NCBI GenBank assembly: GCA_035235625.1
Contig: CP141145.1
Location: forward strand, 62,001 to 126,000
Direction: 5' to 3'
DNA length: 64,000 bases
Origin: Saururus chinensis
Lineage: Eukaryota; Streptophyta; Magnoliopsida; Piperales; Saururaceae
Both the position numbers and the translations under genes were made by a program. Shown here one piece after another: positions 9,001 to 18,827 of the stretch; the stretch's first letter is position 1, and every line of letters begins with the position of its first letter. The notes under the pieces were generated by a model that did no database searches, was not told the origin of the DNA, and saw nothing but the letters and a program-made list of their open reading frames with translations.

Positions 9001-12000
9001 TCGAGGGAGAGGGATCACACCAGCTCGAGAGAGAGAGCGGGAGTAGGCGACTTCGAAAGAGAGCATGCACACTCGAGATAGAGAGCTCGTGAGAGAGAGA
9101 GGGCACACGTGCTCGAGAGAGAGTACACGAGCTCGAGAAATATGAAAAGAGCAAGCGCGCTTGATAGAGAGGGCACGCGTGCTCGAGAAATAATGAAAGA
9201 GCATGCATGCTCGAGAGAGAGGACATGCGTGCTCGAATGAGAGAGCACACAAGCTTGAGAGTGCACGTGCGCTCGAGAGAGAGCACACTCCATAGAGATG
9301 GAGAGAGCACGCGCTTGAGAGAGGGCAGCATGTGCTTGAGTGAGAGCACACGCTCGAGAGAGGGCACGTGCTCGAGAGAGAGAAAGAGCACGTGCTCAAG
9401 AGAGAGAGAGCATGTGTGCTTGAGATAGAGAGAGTACACGCTCGAGAGATAGAGCATGCACGCTTGAGCGAGAGAGCATGTGCACTCGAGAGAGAGAGAG
9501 CATGTACGCTAATAAGAATGAGCACGCGCGCTAATGAGAGAGCACTGGCACTCTAGAAATAAATAAAGGGCATGCACGCTCCAGAGAAAGCACCCGTGCT
9601 TAAGAAAAAGAGCATGTGCGCTCTAGAGAGCTCGGGCGGTCGAGAGATATCATGCGTGAGCACACAAGAGAGAGAGAGAGCCCATGCACTTCAGTGAGAG
9701 AACACGTGCGTTAATGAGAGAGTGAGGGGGGTGTGGAGTGAGCCAGAAAGATGGGGGTGAGAGAGCACACGTGCTCTCTTTCTTTCTTGCTTGCTCCCCT
9801 CCCCTTCTATTGAGCGCGTTTGCGAGAGAGAGTAATAGTGTGCCCACTAATGAGTGAGAGCATGCAAGCTTAAGAGATAGAGGGGGGAGTTGAGCGAGCG
9901 AGATAGATGGGTGTGAGAGCACGAGCTCTCTTTCTTGCTCGGTCCCCTCCCTATCTCTCTCTATCGAGTGTGCGTGCGAGAGATAGAGATCTCGCGCGCT
10001 CGAGATAGAGAAAGAGCATGCACCCTCAAGAGAGGGAGAGATCACGCGCGCTTGAATGAGAGAAAGAGCACGCGTGATATTGAGAGTGAGCAAGCATGCT
10101 GTAGAGAGAGAGGGAGACGTGAAGCGGGCGAGAAAGAGGGGGGGTGAGAGCACGTGTGCTCTCTTTTTCACTCGCTCCCCTCCCCATTCCTCTATCGAGC
10201 ACGCATGCGAAAGAGAGAGAGCACGCGCACTCTAGAGAGAGGGAGTAGGCGCGCTCGAGCGAGAGCACAAGCACCGGAGATAAAGACAGCATGCGAGAGT
10301 GAGGGCACGCGTGCCCAAGAGAGAGAGAGAGCACGGGCACTCAGGTGAGAGCACACACACTCGAGAAATAAAGAAAGGGCGCGCACGCTCCAGACAGTGC
10401 ACGCTCTTGAGAGTGAGCACGCGCGCTCTAGAGAGGGCTCGGGCGGTCGAGAGAGAGCACACACGCGAGAGAGATAGAGAGAAAGAGAGAGAGAGAGCAC
10501 ACGCTCAAATGAGAGAGCACGCGTGCTAACGAATGAGGGGGGCGTGGAGTGAGCGAGAAAGATGGAGGTGAGAGAGCACGTGTGCTCTCTTTCTCGGTTG
10601 CTCCTCTCCCCCTCTCTTTGTCGAGCATGCGTGCGAGAGAGAGAGCACGCACGCAAGAGAGCACAAGCACTCAAGAGATCGCACGCATGCTCGTGAGAGG
10701 GAGATCGCACGCGCGCTCAAGAGAGGGAGCACACACACTCTAGAGAAGTAGGTGCGCTCGGGAGAGAACACGCGCTGAAGAGAGAGCACACACACTCGAG
10801 AAATAAATAAAGGACATACACGCTATAGAGAGAGCACACACGCTTAAGCGAAATAGCATGCGCTCTCTAGAGAGAGCTTGGGCGGTCGAGAGAGAGGGCT
10901 TGCGCGAGAGTGAGAGAGAGAGCCCATGCGCTCTAGTGAGAGAGCACGTGCGCTAATGAGAGAGGGGGGCATGGAGCAAACTAGAAAGATGGGGGTGAGA
11001 GAGTGCATGTGCTTTCTTTCTTGCTTGCTCCCCTCTCCCTCTCTCTATTGAGCGCGCGCACGAGAGAGAGCAATAGCGCGCCCACTAATGAGTGAGAGAA
11101 CGCATGCTCAAGAGATAGTGGGGGAGTTGAGCGAGTGAGATAGATGGGTGTGAGAGAGAGAACGTGTGCTCTCTTTCTCGCTCGCTCTCCTCTCCGTATC
11201 ACTCTATCGAGCGCGCGTGCAGGAGATAGAGATCATGCGCGCTCGAGATAGAGAAAGAGCACACGCCCTCAAGAGGGAGAGATCACGTGCGTTCGAAAGA
11301 AAGAAAGAGCACGCATGGTAATGAGAATGAGCAAGCACGCTCAAGAGAGAGGGGGACGTGGAGCGAGTGAGAAAGAGAGGGGGGGGTGAGGGAGAGCACG
11401 TGTGCTCTCTTTCTCGCTCGCTCCTTTCCCCCTCACGCTCTATCGAGCGCATGTGAGAGAGAGAGAGCTCGTGCGCTCGAAAGAGAAAGTAGGGTGTGGA
11501 GCGAGCAATAAAGAGGGGGGTTGAGAGAGGTCACGTGTGCTCTCTTTCTCCCTTGCTCCCCTCCCCCCTCTCTCTATCGAGCGCACATGCGAGAGAGAAA
11601 GCACGCGCCCTCAAAAGAGAGAGCACAATCACTTAAAAGAGAGAGAAAGAGCACGCACGCTAATGAGTGAGAACTCGCATGCTTGAGAGATAGAGGGGGG
11701 CGTGGAGTGAGCGAGAAAGTGGGGGTTGAGAGAGAGCATGTGTGCTCTCTTTCTCGCTCTCTCCCCTCCCCCTCTCTCTCTATCGAGCACGCATGCGAGA
11801 GAGAGAGAACCCACGTGCTTGAGAGAGAGAGCCCGTGTGGTGGAGAAAGAGAGCACGCACGCAAGAGAGAGCACGCTCTCTCTCTCTCTCTCGCACGCGC
11901 GCATAAGAGAGCCTGCATGCTCGTGAGAGGAAGATAGCATGCGCACTCAAGAGAGGGAGGACGCGCACTCTAAAGAGATTTAGTAGGCGCGCTCGAGAGA

Positions 12001-12210
12001 GAGCACATACGCTTGAGATAAAGAGAGCACGTGAGAGTGAGGGCACACGTGCTTGAGAGAGAGAGCACACGTGCTTGAGAAATAAAGGGCACGCGTGTTC
12101 TAGATAGACCGCACACGCTTGAGAGAGAGAGAACGAGCGCTCTAGAGAGAGATTGGGTGGTCGAGAGAGAGCGCGTGAGAGAGAAAGAGAATGAGAGAGC
12201 TAGAGAGAGA
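9001..12210. repeat. Array A, purine-rich arm (GA tracts with CG-rich cores)
   Basis: From about 9000 the plus strand changes abruptly from CT-rich to GA-rich: the same units now read as GAGAGAGCACGCGCGCTCGAGAG. The two arms are thus in inverted orientation. Landmarks seen in the first arm recur as reverse complements: CTCGAGAAATAAATAAAGG (near 9555, 10370, 10795) and GCTCGGGCGGTCGAGAG (9635, 10437). Hairpin modules with GTGGAGCGAGCGAGAAAGAG arms recur every few hundred bases. No gene is supported. Confidence 0.9.
11360..11424. repeat. Example of the recurrent hairpin module
   Basis: Arms 11360-11379 and 11405-11424 are reverse complements with one mismatch (GGAGCGAGTGAGAAAGAGAG against CTCTCTTTCTCGCTCGCTCC), separated by a G-run and a CACGTG core. 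Near-identical modules recur throughout both arms of both large arrays, for example near 3290, 4320, 5820, 10115, 21360, 22090, 23470 and 25810. Each is followed by a TCTATCGAGCGC-type sequence. The module looks the same on both strands, which may aid inversion. Confidence 0.8.
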
Positions 12211-12448
12211 AAGCATGCTCTATAGCGTGCGTGCTCTCTCTCTATCCAATGCGCGTGCTCTCTTTCTCATGCGTGCTTTCTCTAGAGATGGAGAGAGGGT
12301 ACGCACGTGCACGTGGGAGAGTACGAGAGCAAGAGAGTACAAGCGTGCATGAGAGAGATAGAGTACATGCGTGCACGAGAGAGAGTATGCGTGCCCGAGA
12401 GAGAGCACGCACGCTCTCTCTGTAGTGCGCGCGTGCTCTCTCTGTAGT
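12211..12448. repeat. Array A terminal segment with repeated polarity flips
   Basis: The last 240 bases switch twice more: CT-rich with GCGTGCTC cores (about 12225-12290), GA-rich with GCATGAGAG-type units (about 12290-12410), then CT-rich to 12448, where AT-rich DNA begins at AGTTATGTTATG. Unit cores here are shorter (GTGCGTGC, ATGCGTGC) and more uniform than in the main arms. Confidence 0.7.
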
Positions 12449-13105
12449 TATGTTATGAATTTTTCTAGTTATTTTATTATACTTCTATTTTATATTTAAT
12501 CTTTTATCAATTTTTTACATATGCGTTTTCATTTTTTTAAATATTTATATTTACTAAATCTTGTAAATGTACTTTTATATTTATGAGTTTTATTTATTTT
12601 ATATTTACTTATAAGTCCTATATATATGCATTTATTTTTATAGATTTATTTATGGATAGCAAGTTTGCCACCCGCACTTGTGTGCTTCTTCCTCTCCTTC
12701 TCTCGCATTACCACCCTCACCCATTTTTCTATGTCTGGCCCTAACTCTGTACTTGCCCAGTGCTTTACCTAGCCTTGCTGCGTGCTCTATCCTTCCCCGC
12801 ATATTTAGAAAGGGTTGATTCTGCTAATATATATTAAAAATAGTGATTATGGTTTAGGAGATATTTCACCATGAATCGGTGGAGTAAAATTAAATTAGTT
12901 GGATTAATTGATAAGAATACATATTGTTTTATTAAATTTTTTATATATTATATTTGTTTTTGCTATAAAGAAATTGTCTACGGAAAACTTTGCTTAATTT
13001 TCCTTGTTTGGATAACCCCAAAAGACCGCCATCAATGGGGATGTCACGCAGACTGATGACTCAGGTTTGCAAATTTTTTCCCACATTTGTTTAGGGTTTA
13101 GGGGT
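12449..13105. other. AT-rich spacer, no recognised gene
   Basis: The first 200 bases are strongly AT-rich (poly-T and TTTATATT runs); about 12655-12800 is more mixed and contains CTTCCTCTCC-type pyrimidine stretches. An open frame at 12871-13056 (about 60 codons) has no recognisable motif. Homology to the intron upstream of exportin-1 copy A begins near 13100. I see no splice-flanked exon I can name. Confidence 0.5.
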
Positions 13106-13219
13106 TGAGGATACATAAGTCTTCCAGGTCCCACCAATATTGGTTTATGCTGCTTTTATTAATTTTTGTGATGTTTGTTAATAGGTGTTTATAAATTTTT
13201 TTTTTGGATGGCTTCACAG

Positions 13220-14064
13220 GTACGCTTCAACTATTGGAATTCATTTGTCCTTAAATTGTTTGAAGGACATCATAATGTAGATAATCCTGTGGCATTTGCA
13301 AACATGATGGGGCTTCAGGTAAATGACATCATTTTAAAGTAAAATTAACACATTTTTTGCGGCCCATCACAACAGGATCAGTGTTCCTAGCACTCTTTAA
13401 TTAATCTGATTGTTAGCTTCATTTGACGAGAAAATAGTTAAATTAAGTTACTAGTTTCCGGTGCAAGCTCTGGTTTGGAGCAAGATTGCCCCAAATAGGA
13501 AATGAAAACACCCCTGGTGACTCTGGTAATTGAAATAAGCGAGTGGCAATAATAAGTAACTTGGAGTACACGGGGATGTGCAAAGGGAGAGAGTCAGGAT
13601 GTACTAAATAGTTGTGAGCACACTTCTACAAGTGAACATTTATATAATCTAACAATATCTTTTAATGAAAAAATTTACCTTCTTCTATTTAAGGAATAAT
13701 TTTGTAGGTGCAACCTCTTAATTGATAAACTGAGGCTCCTTATTGTAATGCACGTGTAAATTTTCAGGTGCCTTTACTCTCTGGTATGGTTGATAGTCTG
13801 AGTCCACAACTTTCTAAATGAAGGTAGCTGTATTTTGGTCCGATGTCAAAACTAAGAATGCTTATGATATGTCGCATGGCAAAGCCTGAGGAGGTTTTAA
13901 TTGTTGAGGTTGAGAATGGAAATAAGAATGATGTCTTTTATACTTTTTTGGTCTAATTTTTTTTTGTCCTCAATATCTCATGTTTTCCTAGTGCTCATTT
14001 TTGCAGATAATGAGAGTGGCTGATTTATCTGGCACACCTTGATCAAGATGACACTGAAAAACAG
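13220..14064 (+). pseudogene. Exportin-1 (CRM1/XPO1) fragment, copy B
   Basis: Best preserved of the three copies. Exon 13220-13318 encodes VRFNYWNSFVLKLFEGHHNV..MMGLQ. A full intron follows (13319-13767). Exon 13768 to about 13924 encodes VPLLSGMVDSLSPQLS, stops TGA and TAG, then FGPMSKLRMLMICRMAKPEE and VLIVEVENGN. Exon 14007-14064 gives IMR plus a frame break and LIY-like, then HLDQDDTEKQ. The two in-frame stops and a roughly 100-bp loss after 13924 make it a pseudogene. It keeps the intron that copies A and C have lost, so it represents the older state. The last donor is followed by the same intron start as in A and C, then only a short CT tract. Confidence 0.85.
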
Positions 14065-14103
14065 GTGAATATTAGTTGCTAGAAATCTTGATTGGATATA
14101 TTT

Positions 14104-14150
14104 ACTCCTCTCTCTCTCTCCCCCTCTCCCTCTCCCTCTCCCTGTCTCCT
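14104..14150. repeat. Short CT tract at the exportin-1/LRR junction
   Basis: A simple CT/CCCTCT run of about 45 bases sits where copies A and C carry 9.5 and 6.9 kb of structured array. Left of it is exportin-1 intron; 30 bases right of it is the acceptor of the first LRR exon. It appears to be the unexpanded or contracted state of the junction. Confidence 0.85.
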
Positions 14151-14182
14151 TTTCATTTGCTGTATCTTTTCTCACTTTTCAG

Positions 14183-15305
14183 ATCTTGACTGATAACCTC
14201 ATTCAGTATCTACCAGCGAACATTGGCAAGCTTCAGTATCTCAAAGTCCTCAGCCTTGATTCAAATCAGATTACATCCTTGCCAGATGAATGTACTGTAT
14301 TGCTTATATAAGCTAGAGTTACATGCATTGTGCTTTTGCATTTTCTATCTTAATAATTGTAGTTCGCTCTCATCTTCTTTAGAGGATATAAAGTAGCTTC
14401 TTTTACAGTGGGCTTACTTGTTTGGTTGGAGAAATTATCAATAGCAGATAATTCTTTGGCATCCTTGCCTGCAACTATTGGGAGCTTGCACAATGTGAGT
14501 GTGTATGATTCTCTTGGAGCTTCTACGTGAATATAGACGGTCAATTTGTATATGTAGAAATCTACAAAACTACATAGTTGTTTCACAGTTTGTTCTGCTA
14601 CTATGAGGGATTGCAGCATTTCTGTTTTGCTGTATATCTTGTTGATCTATCTGTTGTACACTTGAATTTATTAAATATTTTCTTGTGTGTAAAATGTAGT
14701 TGGTTCTCTTAAATGTTTCAAAGAACAAGTTAAAGAGCATCCCTGAATCAATTGGAAGCTGTTTCTCATTGGAAGAATTGCAAGCTAATGGTACTTTTCT
14801 GTCATCTTTGGAAGTACAATCACATGATTTGTTAATTGTTTTGTTGTACTCTAGATGGTATGAGCCGCATATGCTGACTTACTAATTTAGGTCTAAAAAT
14901 TGGCTTATGTTATTCCACCTCATTGCATTTATGAAGAGTTCTCTTCGTGTAATTCGGTAAATTTTAGGCAAGGTGAAAGTCTGCTATGTGTTCTGCTGCT
15001 ATATCATTATCTAAGACACTGAATCAAATTATGTGAGCTAGCACATATGGTAGTGTCTGAATTTTATGTCCATGTGTACCAAAAAAGGGGAGATTATCTA
15101 GATGATGGAATAATATTTTTTGGGTACCAACTGGTATTTATTATGCATCATCTGACATATTTCTAAGTTAGTAGGTCCTAGTTGCTGTTGTACATTTTTT
15201 TCTTTTTTACATGCTCAAATTGACTTTTGCGAAAATGTGTTCTACCATTTTTTTCCAGATAATTCTATTGGAGATCTGCCTCCATCAATTTGCAGTCTTC
15301 TTAAC
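14183..15305 (+). pseudogene. LRR protein fragment, copy B (At2g30105-like)
   Basis: Same four exons as copy A but with better frames: 14183-14291 (ILTDNLIQYLPANIGKLQYL..ITSLPDE), 14409-14494 (LGLLVWLEKLSIADNSL, then LPATIGSLHN), 14700-14790 (LVLLNVSKNKLKSIPESIGS.., EELQAN) and 15259 to about 15305 (NSIGDLPPSICSLLN). The exons join in frame and carry consecutive LxxLP-type leucine-rich repeats. The upstream part of the gene is replaced by exportin-1 copy B plus a CT tract, and the downstream part by BRCT exons. A spliced transcript could in principle pass from LRR into BRCT; I see no evidence that it does. Confidence 0.8.
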
Positions 15306-15312
15306 CTTTCAG

Positions 15313-16584
15313 AAAATGGTCGACTTGATGGGTGCACAGTTTTCAAAGCCTTTGATTGCCGCCAAAGTCACTCATCTTGTTTGTTACAAATTTGAAGGTT
15401 AGTTGTCTAGCTTATGAAAAGATTTGTTTATGCTGTGGATGGTTGAATTTTTGAGTGTGACTTTTTAACTTGATTCCCTGTTTTGTACTTTCTTTTGTTG
15501 ATTGTATCTTTCATCAGAAATTTTTCGGGTATCCATTAGGGTTTGAAAGGCTGCCCTTATTCTGTTTTAGGAAAAGAACTTATGCTGCTCCAGTTTATTT
15601 TTCTTTATTACTAACACCTAATATTGAACCTTCAAAGTTAATTTTCTGTGAAAGCCGCAAAATAGTCAGTTTAATCCTGTTTAAAACTTTCTTTAGCCTT
15701 TTTCCATCTGGTTTAGTGAAAACTTGGTCCTATATTATATGAAGATAGGTTAACAAATCTTACGTTTTTTTAGGTACTGCCTCGACATATTAGTACTCTA
15801 AAGCTACTTCATTATGGCATTCACTTCAATGGCTTGATTTTCACATAAATTAGCTTCACCCAGTTTTAGGAGAATTCATGTAGTGGGACCTGTCCTTAAA
15901 CATATTTAAGTTTGAAATGTTAGTTATATTGTTTAGAGAAGTCTTGTTGGTAGATATATAGTTTTATTATTTTCTTCGACTGCATTAGACAATGTCATGT
16001 ATCTTGTACTTGCCCAAGTAGAAAGTACAGTGAAGTTCTTTCTTTGAATAGGTGAGAAGTATGAGCTAGCAAAACGAACAAAGATGAAGCTTGTGAATCA
16101 CCGATGGTTGGAAGATTGGTAAATCCAGATATCATTTGTCTTTTTTAATAGTGTTTATTCTTGTTTTGAAGCTCATGCTTTTACTTTTTTAATGATACAA
16201 CTTTCCAATATGCAATTGGTGTGTGCCAAATTTTTAATTGTGATTTTTGTGTGTATATGCTTTCTTGCAGTTTGAAATCATGGGATATCCTTCCAGTTGA
16301 TGGCTACAACAAGAGGTTCTAATTTTATTTCATAAATAACAATAGTTTGTAACATGATATTTTCTTTGGATATTTTACCATATCGATCATTTTTTTTTAT
16401 GTTACTAAACTTGATGTGCTTCATGCATCAGTGGCTGGGAGATTGAACTTATGGAGGTTCAGGCGAGTGATTCTGAAAAAGAAATAGGGAGGATATTGCT
16501 GAACTCACTAAGTTGCAGAGTGGATTTGTTTGTGGAAGTTCTGGTCCTAGCATGCCACTCAGAGAACTTTACAACATTGACCAA
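15313..16584 (+). pseudogene. BRCT-domain protein fragment, copy B (At4g02110-like)
   Basis: Four consecutive exons: 15313-15397 (MVDLMGAQFSKPLIAAK, VTHLVCYKFEG), 16052-16118 (EKYELAKRTKMKLVNHRWLE), 16271-16315 (CLKSWDILPVDGYNK) and 16432 to about 16584 (SGWEIELMEVQASDSEKEIG...). Together they form a BRCT phosphopeptide-binding domain, with the invariant Trp in HRWLED and all splice junctions in phase. Plant proteins with this arrangement act in DNA-damage or transcription contexts; the At4g02110 match is from memory. The last exon runs without an intron into ATP synthase beta sequence near 16585, so the gene is cut off there. The intron at 15398-16051 shows nothing else. Confidence 0.75.
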
Positions 16585-18721
16585 CATGTTATGTTAGATT
16601 CAATGAGGGGCTGCCCCCGATCCTGACGGCGCTCGAGGTTCTCAATAACTCTGATCCTGCTGGTGCTGATGGTTGCCCAGCATTTGGGTGAGAATATGGT
16701 GAGGACGATTGCTATGGACAGGATGGAAGGGCTTGTTCGTGGTCAGAGGGTATTGAATACCGGCTCGCCGATCACTGTGAGTTCCTTGTTAGCTTTAAAT
16801 TTTAATCAGGTTTTTTTGATTGGTTATTCCCAGATTTTGTGAATTATATATTGGTCCTGGATCTGCTACCTTACTCTTCTATTGTCTGTTTTGGCATTTT
16901 GATAATGCAGACATATCCAAAACAGTTGTGTGATTTTCATGCGTTTAGTTAGTGTCCAACCAGCCGTCTTTGGTAGTTTCTGGATTTGGTGTGTCTGCGC
17001 TTGGGAGTTTATGACTGATTGTGTTATTGGTCTCTCTTTAATTCTGTGTCCGTTCTCCTGTGCTTTTTAAGTCTGAACTTAGTCTGGAATTGGTTCAAAA
17101 ATTGTCAAGGTTGAAATGTTCTAGACAACATGAGATGTTCGTGAGAATTACTGTCTTTTACATTTGTTACTTACTGTTGAGCTAGGTGATTGTTGAATAA
17201 ACCTGTCGCATGATCTTTTTTGGGTTAAGCGTTCATGTAGAATTTGAATCTGCCTTGTATATACTTGGTTTTTTTTTGTAGTTGAATTATTCACCTTATT
17301 GAAAATTTTAAATTATAATTTTATTTTGGTTACTGTGTGCCTGTCTACCTAGGTTCTTGTTGGCAGAGCTACCCTGGGACAAATCATCAATGTGATTGGA
17401 GAGCCCATTGATGAAAAAGGAGATATTAGTAAGATTGATAGAAGTGTGCTTCTTATTGATTTGTGTACTTATCATTTACTTGATTAATGAATTGTGATTT
17501 TACTTATTATATTCTATGTTTATGTTGTCAGAAACCGATCACTTTTTACCCATTCATCGTGAAGCACCTGCTTTTGTTGAGCAGGCAACTGAGCAACAAA
17601 TTCTCGTTACTGGAATTCAGGTATTCCATTTTCAGACGAGTTTGTGCTTATATGCTTAATTATATAATTAAATTTATGACTTATTGTTACTTATTGGTCT
17701 GCTGGAAAATGTCTCATGCCTTCTTTCTTCCATGCAGGTTGTGGACCTTTTTGCTCCATATCAGAGAGGAGGGAAGATTGGGCTTTTTGGTGGTGCCGAT
17801 GTTGGGAAGACAGTGCTTATTATGGAACTGATCAACAATGTCGCCAAAGGTCATGGTCAGGCCTAGGAAATAAAGCATTGCTAACAATTTTGGGTGTGTT
17901 TAATATCATTACTATATTTTTGCCCCTTACAGGTGGTTTCTTTGTCTTTGCTGGTGTTGGTGAACGTACTCGTGAGGGTAATGATTTGTACAGGGAAATG
18001 ATTGAGAGTGGTGTCATTAAGCTTGGAGAGAAACAGGTTTGGGCACTTTGAATTGAAGTTTTATTGTTTGGCATCTATAGAAGTGCAGGCAACTGTCGTA
18101 TTGATTGTTTCTGATTCGCAATTTTTCTTTACTATTGCAGAGTGAGAGCAAATGTGCTCTTGTCTATGGTCAAATGAATGAGCCTCCTGGTGCCCGTGCT
18201 CGTGTTGGCCTTACTGGTCTAACTGTGGCAGAGCACTTCCGTGATGCTGAAGGGCAAGATGTGCTACTTTTTATTGACAACATTTTCCGTTTCACTCAGG
18301 TGAGCCTTTTTTCCCCCACATCTTTGTGTTTGTTGATCTACTTAGTGATTTAGCTTTTGTGTTTTCTGTTTCACAGGCAAATTCAAAGGTGTCTTCTCTG
18401 CTTGTCGTATTCCATCTGCGGTTTGTTACCAGCCAACTTTGGCTACCAATCTTGGAGGTCTACAGGAGCGTATTACGACGTCGAAAAAAGGTTCAATTAC
18501 TTCTGTGCAAGCCATCTATGTGCCCGCTGATGACTTGATGGATCCAGCTCCTGCTACTACCTTTGTACATCTTGATGCCACCACTGTCCTCTCACGACAG
18601 GTTTGTCTCTAATGAATGAGTTCAAGTAGTACATTCATGTTTGTTGCATTGCTCATATATATACCTTTGAACAGATTTCAGAGCTTGGTATTTATCCTGC
18701 TGTCGACCCTCTTGACGGGCC
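16585..18721 (+). pseudogene. Mitochondrial ATP synthase beta subunit fragment
   Basis: Eight exons of the nuclear gene for F1-ATPase beta, the catalytic subunit: to 16776 ([26 protein letters not shown]), 17353-17428 ([20 protein letters not shown]), 17532-17620, 17738-17855 ([18 protein letters not shown]), 17933-18036 ([18 protein letters not shown]), 18141-18299 ([27 protein letters not shown], Walker B), 18377-18600 and 18675 onward (ISELGIYPAVDPLD). Start, transit peptide and C-terminal domain are missing. The P-loop reads GGADVGKT instead of the usual GGAGVGKT. One base is lost in the 18377 exon (LLVV for LLGR), and the first exon is disrupted near 16590 and 16645. The fragment ends inside an exon by fusion with exportin-1. 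Confidence 0.9.
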
Positions 18722-18827
18722 GCAAAAATTATGCTTGGACTATTGGAATTCATTGGTCCTTGAACTATTTGAAGGACATCTTAATGTAGTTAATCCTGCG
18801 GCATTTGCAAACATGATGGGGCTTCAG
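18675..18827 (+). pseudogene. Chimeric exon: ATP synthase beta fused in frame to exportin-1
   Basis: A single splice-bounded open exon (acceptor ACAG before 18675, donor GTATGT after 18827) starts with ATP synthase beta (ISELGIYPAVDPLDG) and passes near 18720-18735 into exportin-1 (LDYWNSLVLELFEGHLNV..ANMMGLQ). No stop occurs and the exportin-1 frame is kept. The breakpoint lies in coding sequence of both parents, not in introns. Upstream ATP synthase exons carry frame breaks, so the whole is not a working gene, but the exon could be spliced. Confidence 0.85.

Noticed and set aside
9001..9540. CRISPR-like pattern of short palindromic repeats at regular spacing
   Set aside because: Spacers are themselves GA repeats, not unique; the context is a plant nuclear genome and no cas genes exist.
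11360..11424. CACGTG cores as real G-box promoters
   Set aside because: The motif is a by-product of the palindromic repeat unit and no gene start lies next to any of them.
2844..12425. Dozens of open frames of 60-170 codons in array A, on both strands
   Set aside because: They arise because CT/GA-CG repeats contain few stop codons; overlapping frames in several phases give the same low-complexity peptides and no domain is present.
12871..13056. Possible small gene in the AT-rich spacer
   Set aside because: About 60 codons, no recognisable motif and no splice-supported continuation.
16585..18721. Functional ATP synthase beta gene
   Set aside because: No start, transit peptide or C-terminus, frame breaks in two exons, an altered P-loop and a fusion to exportin-1.
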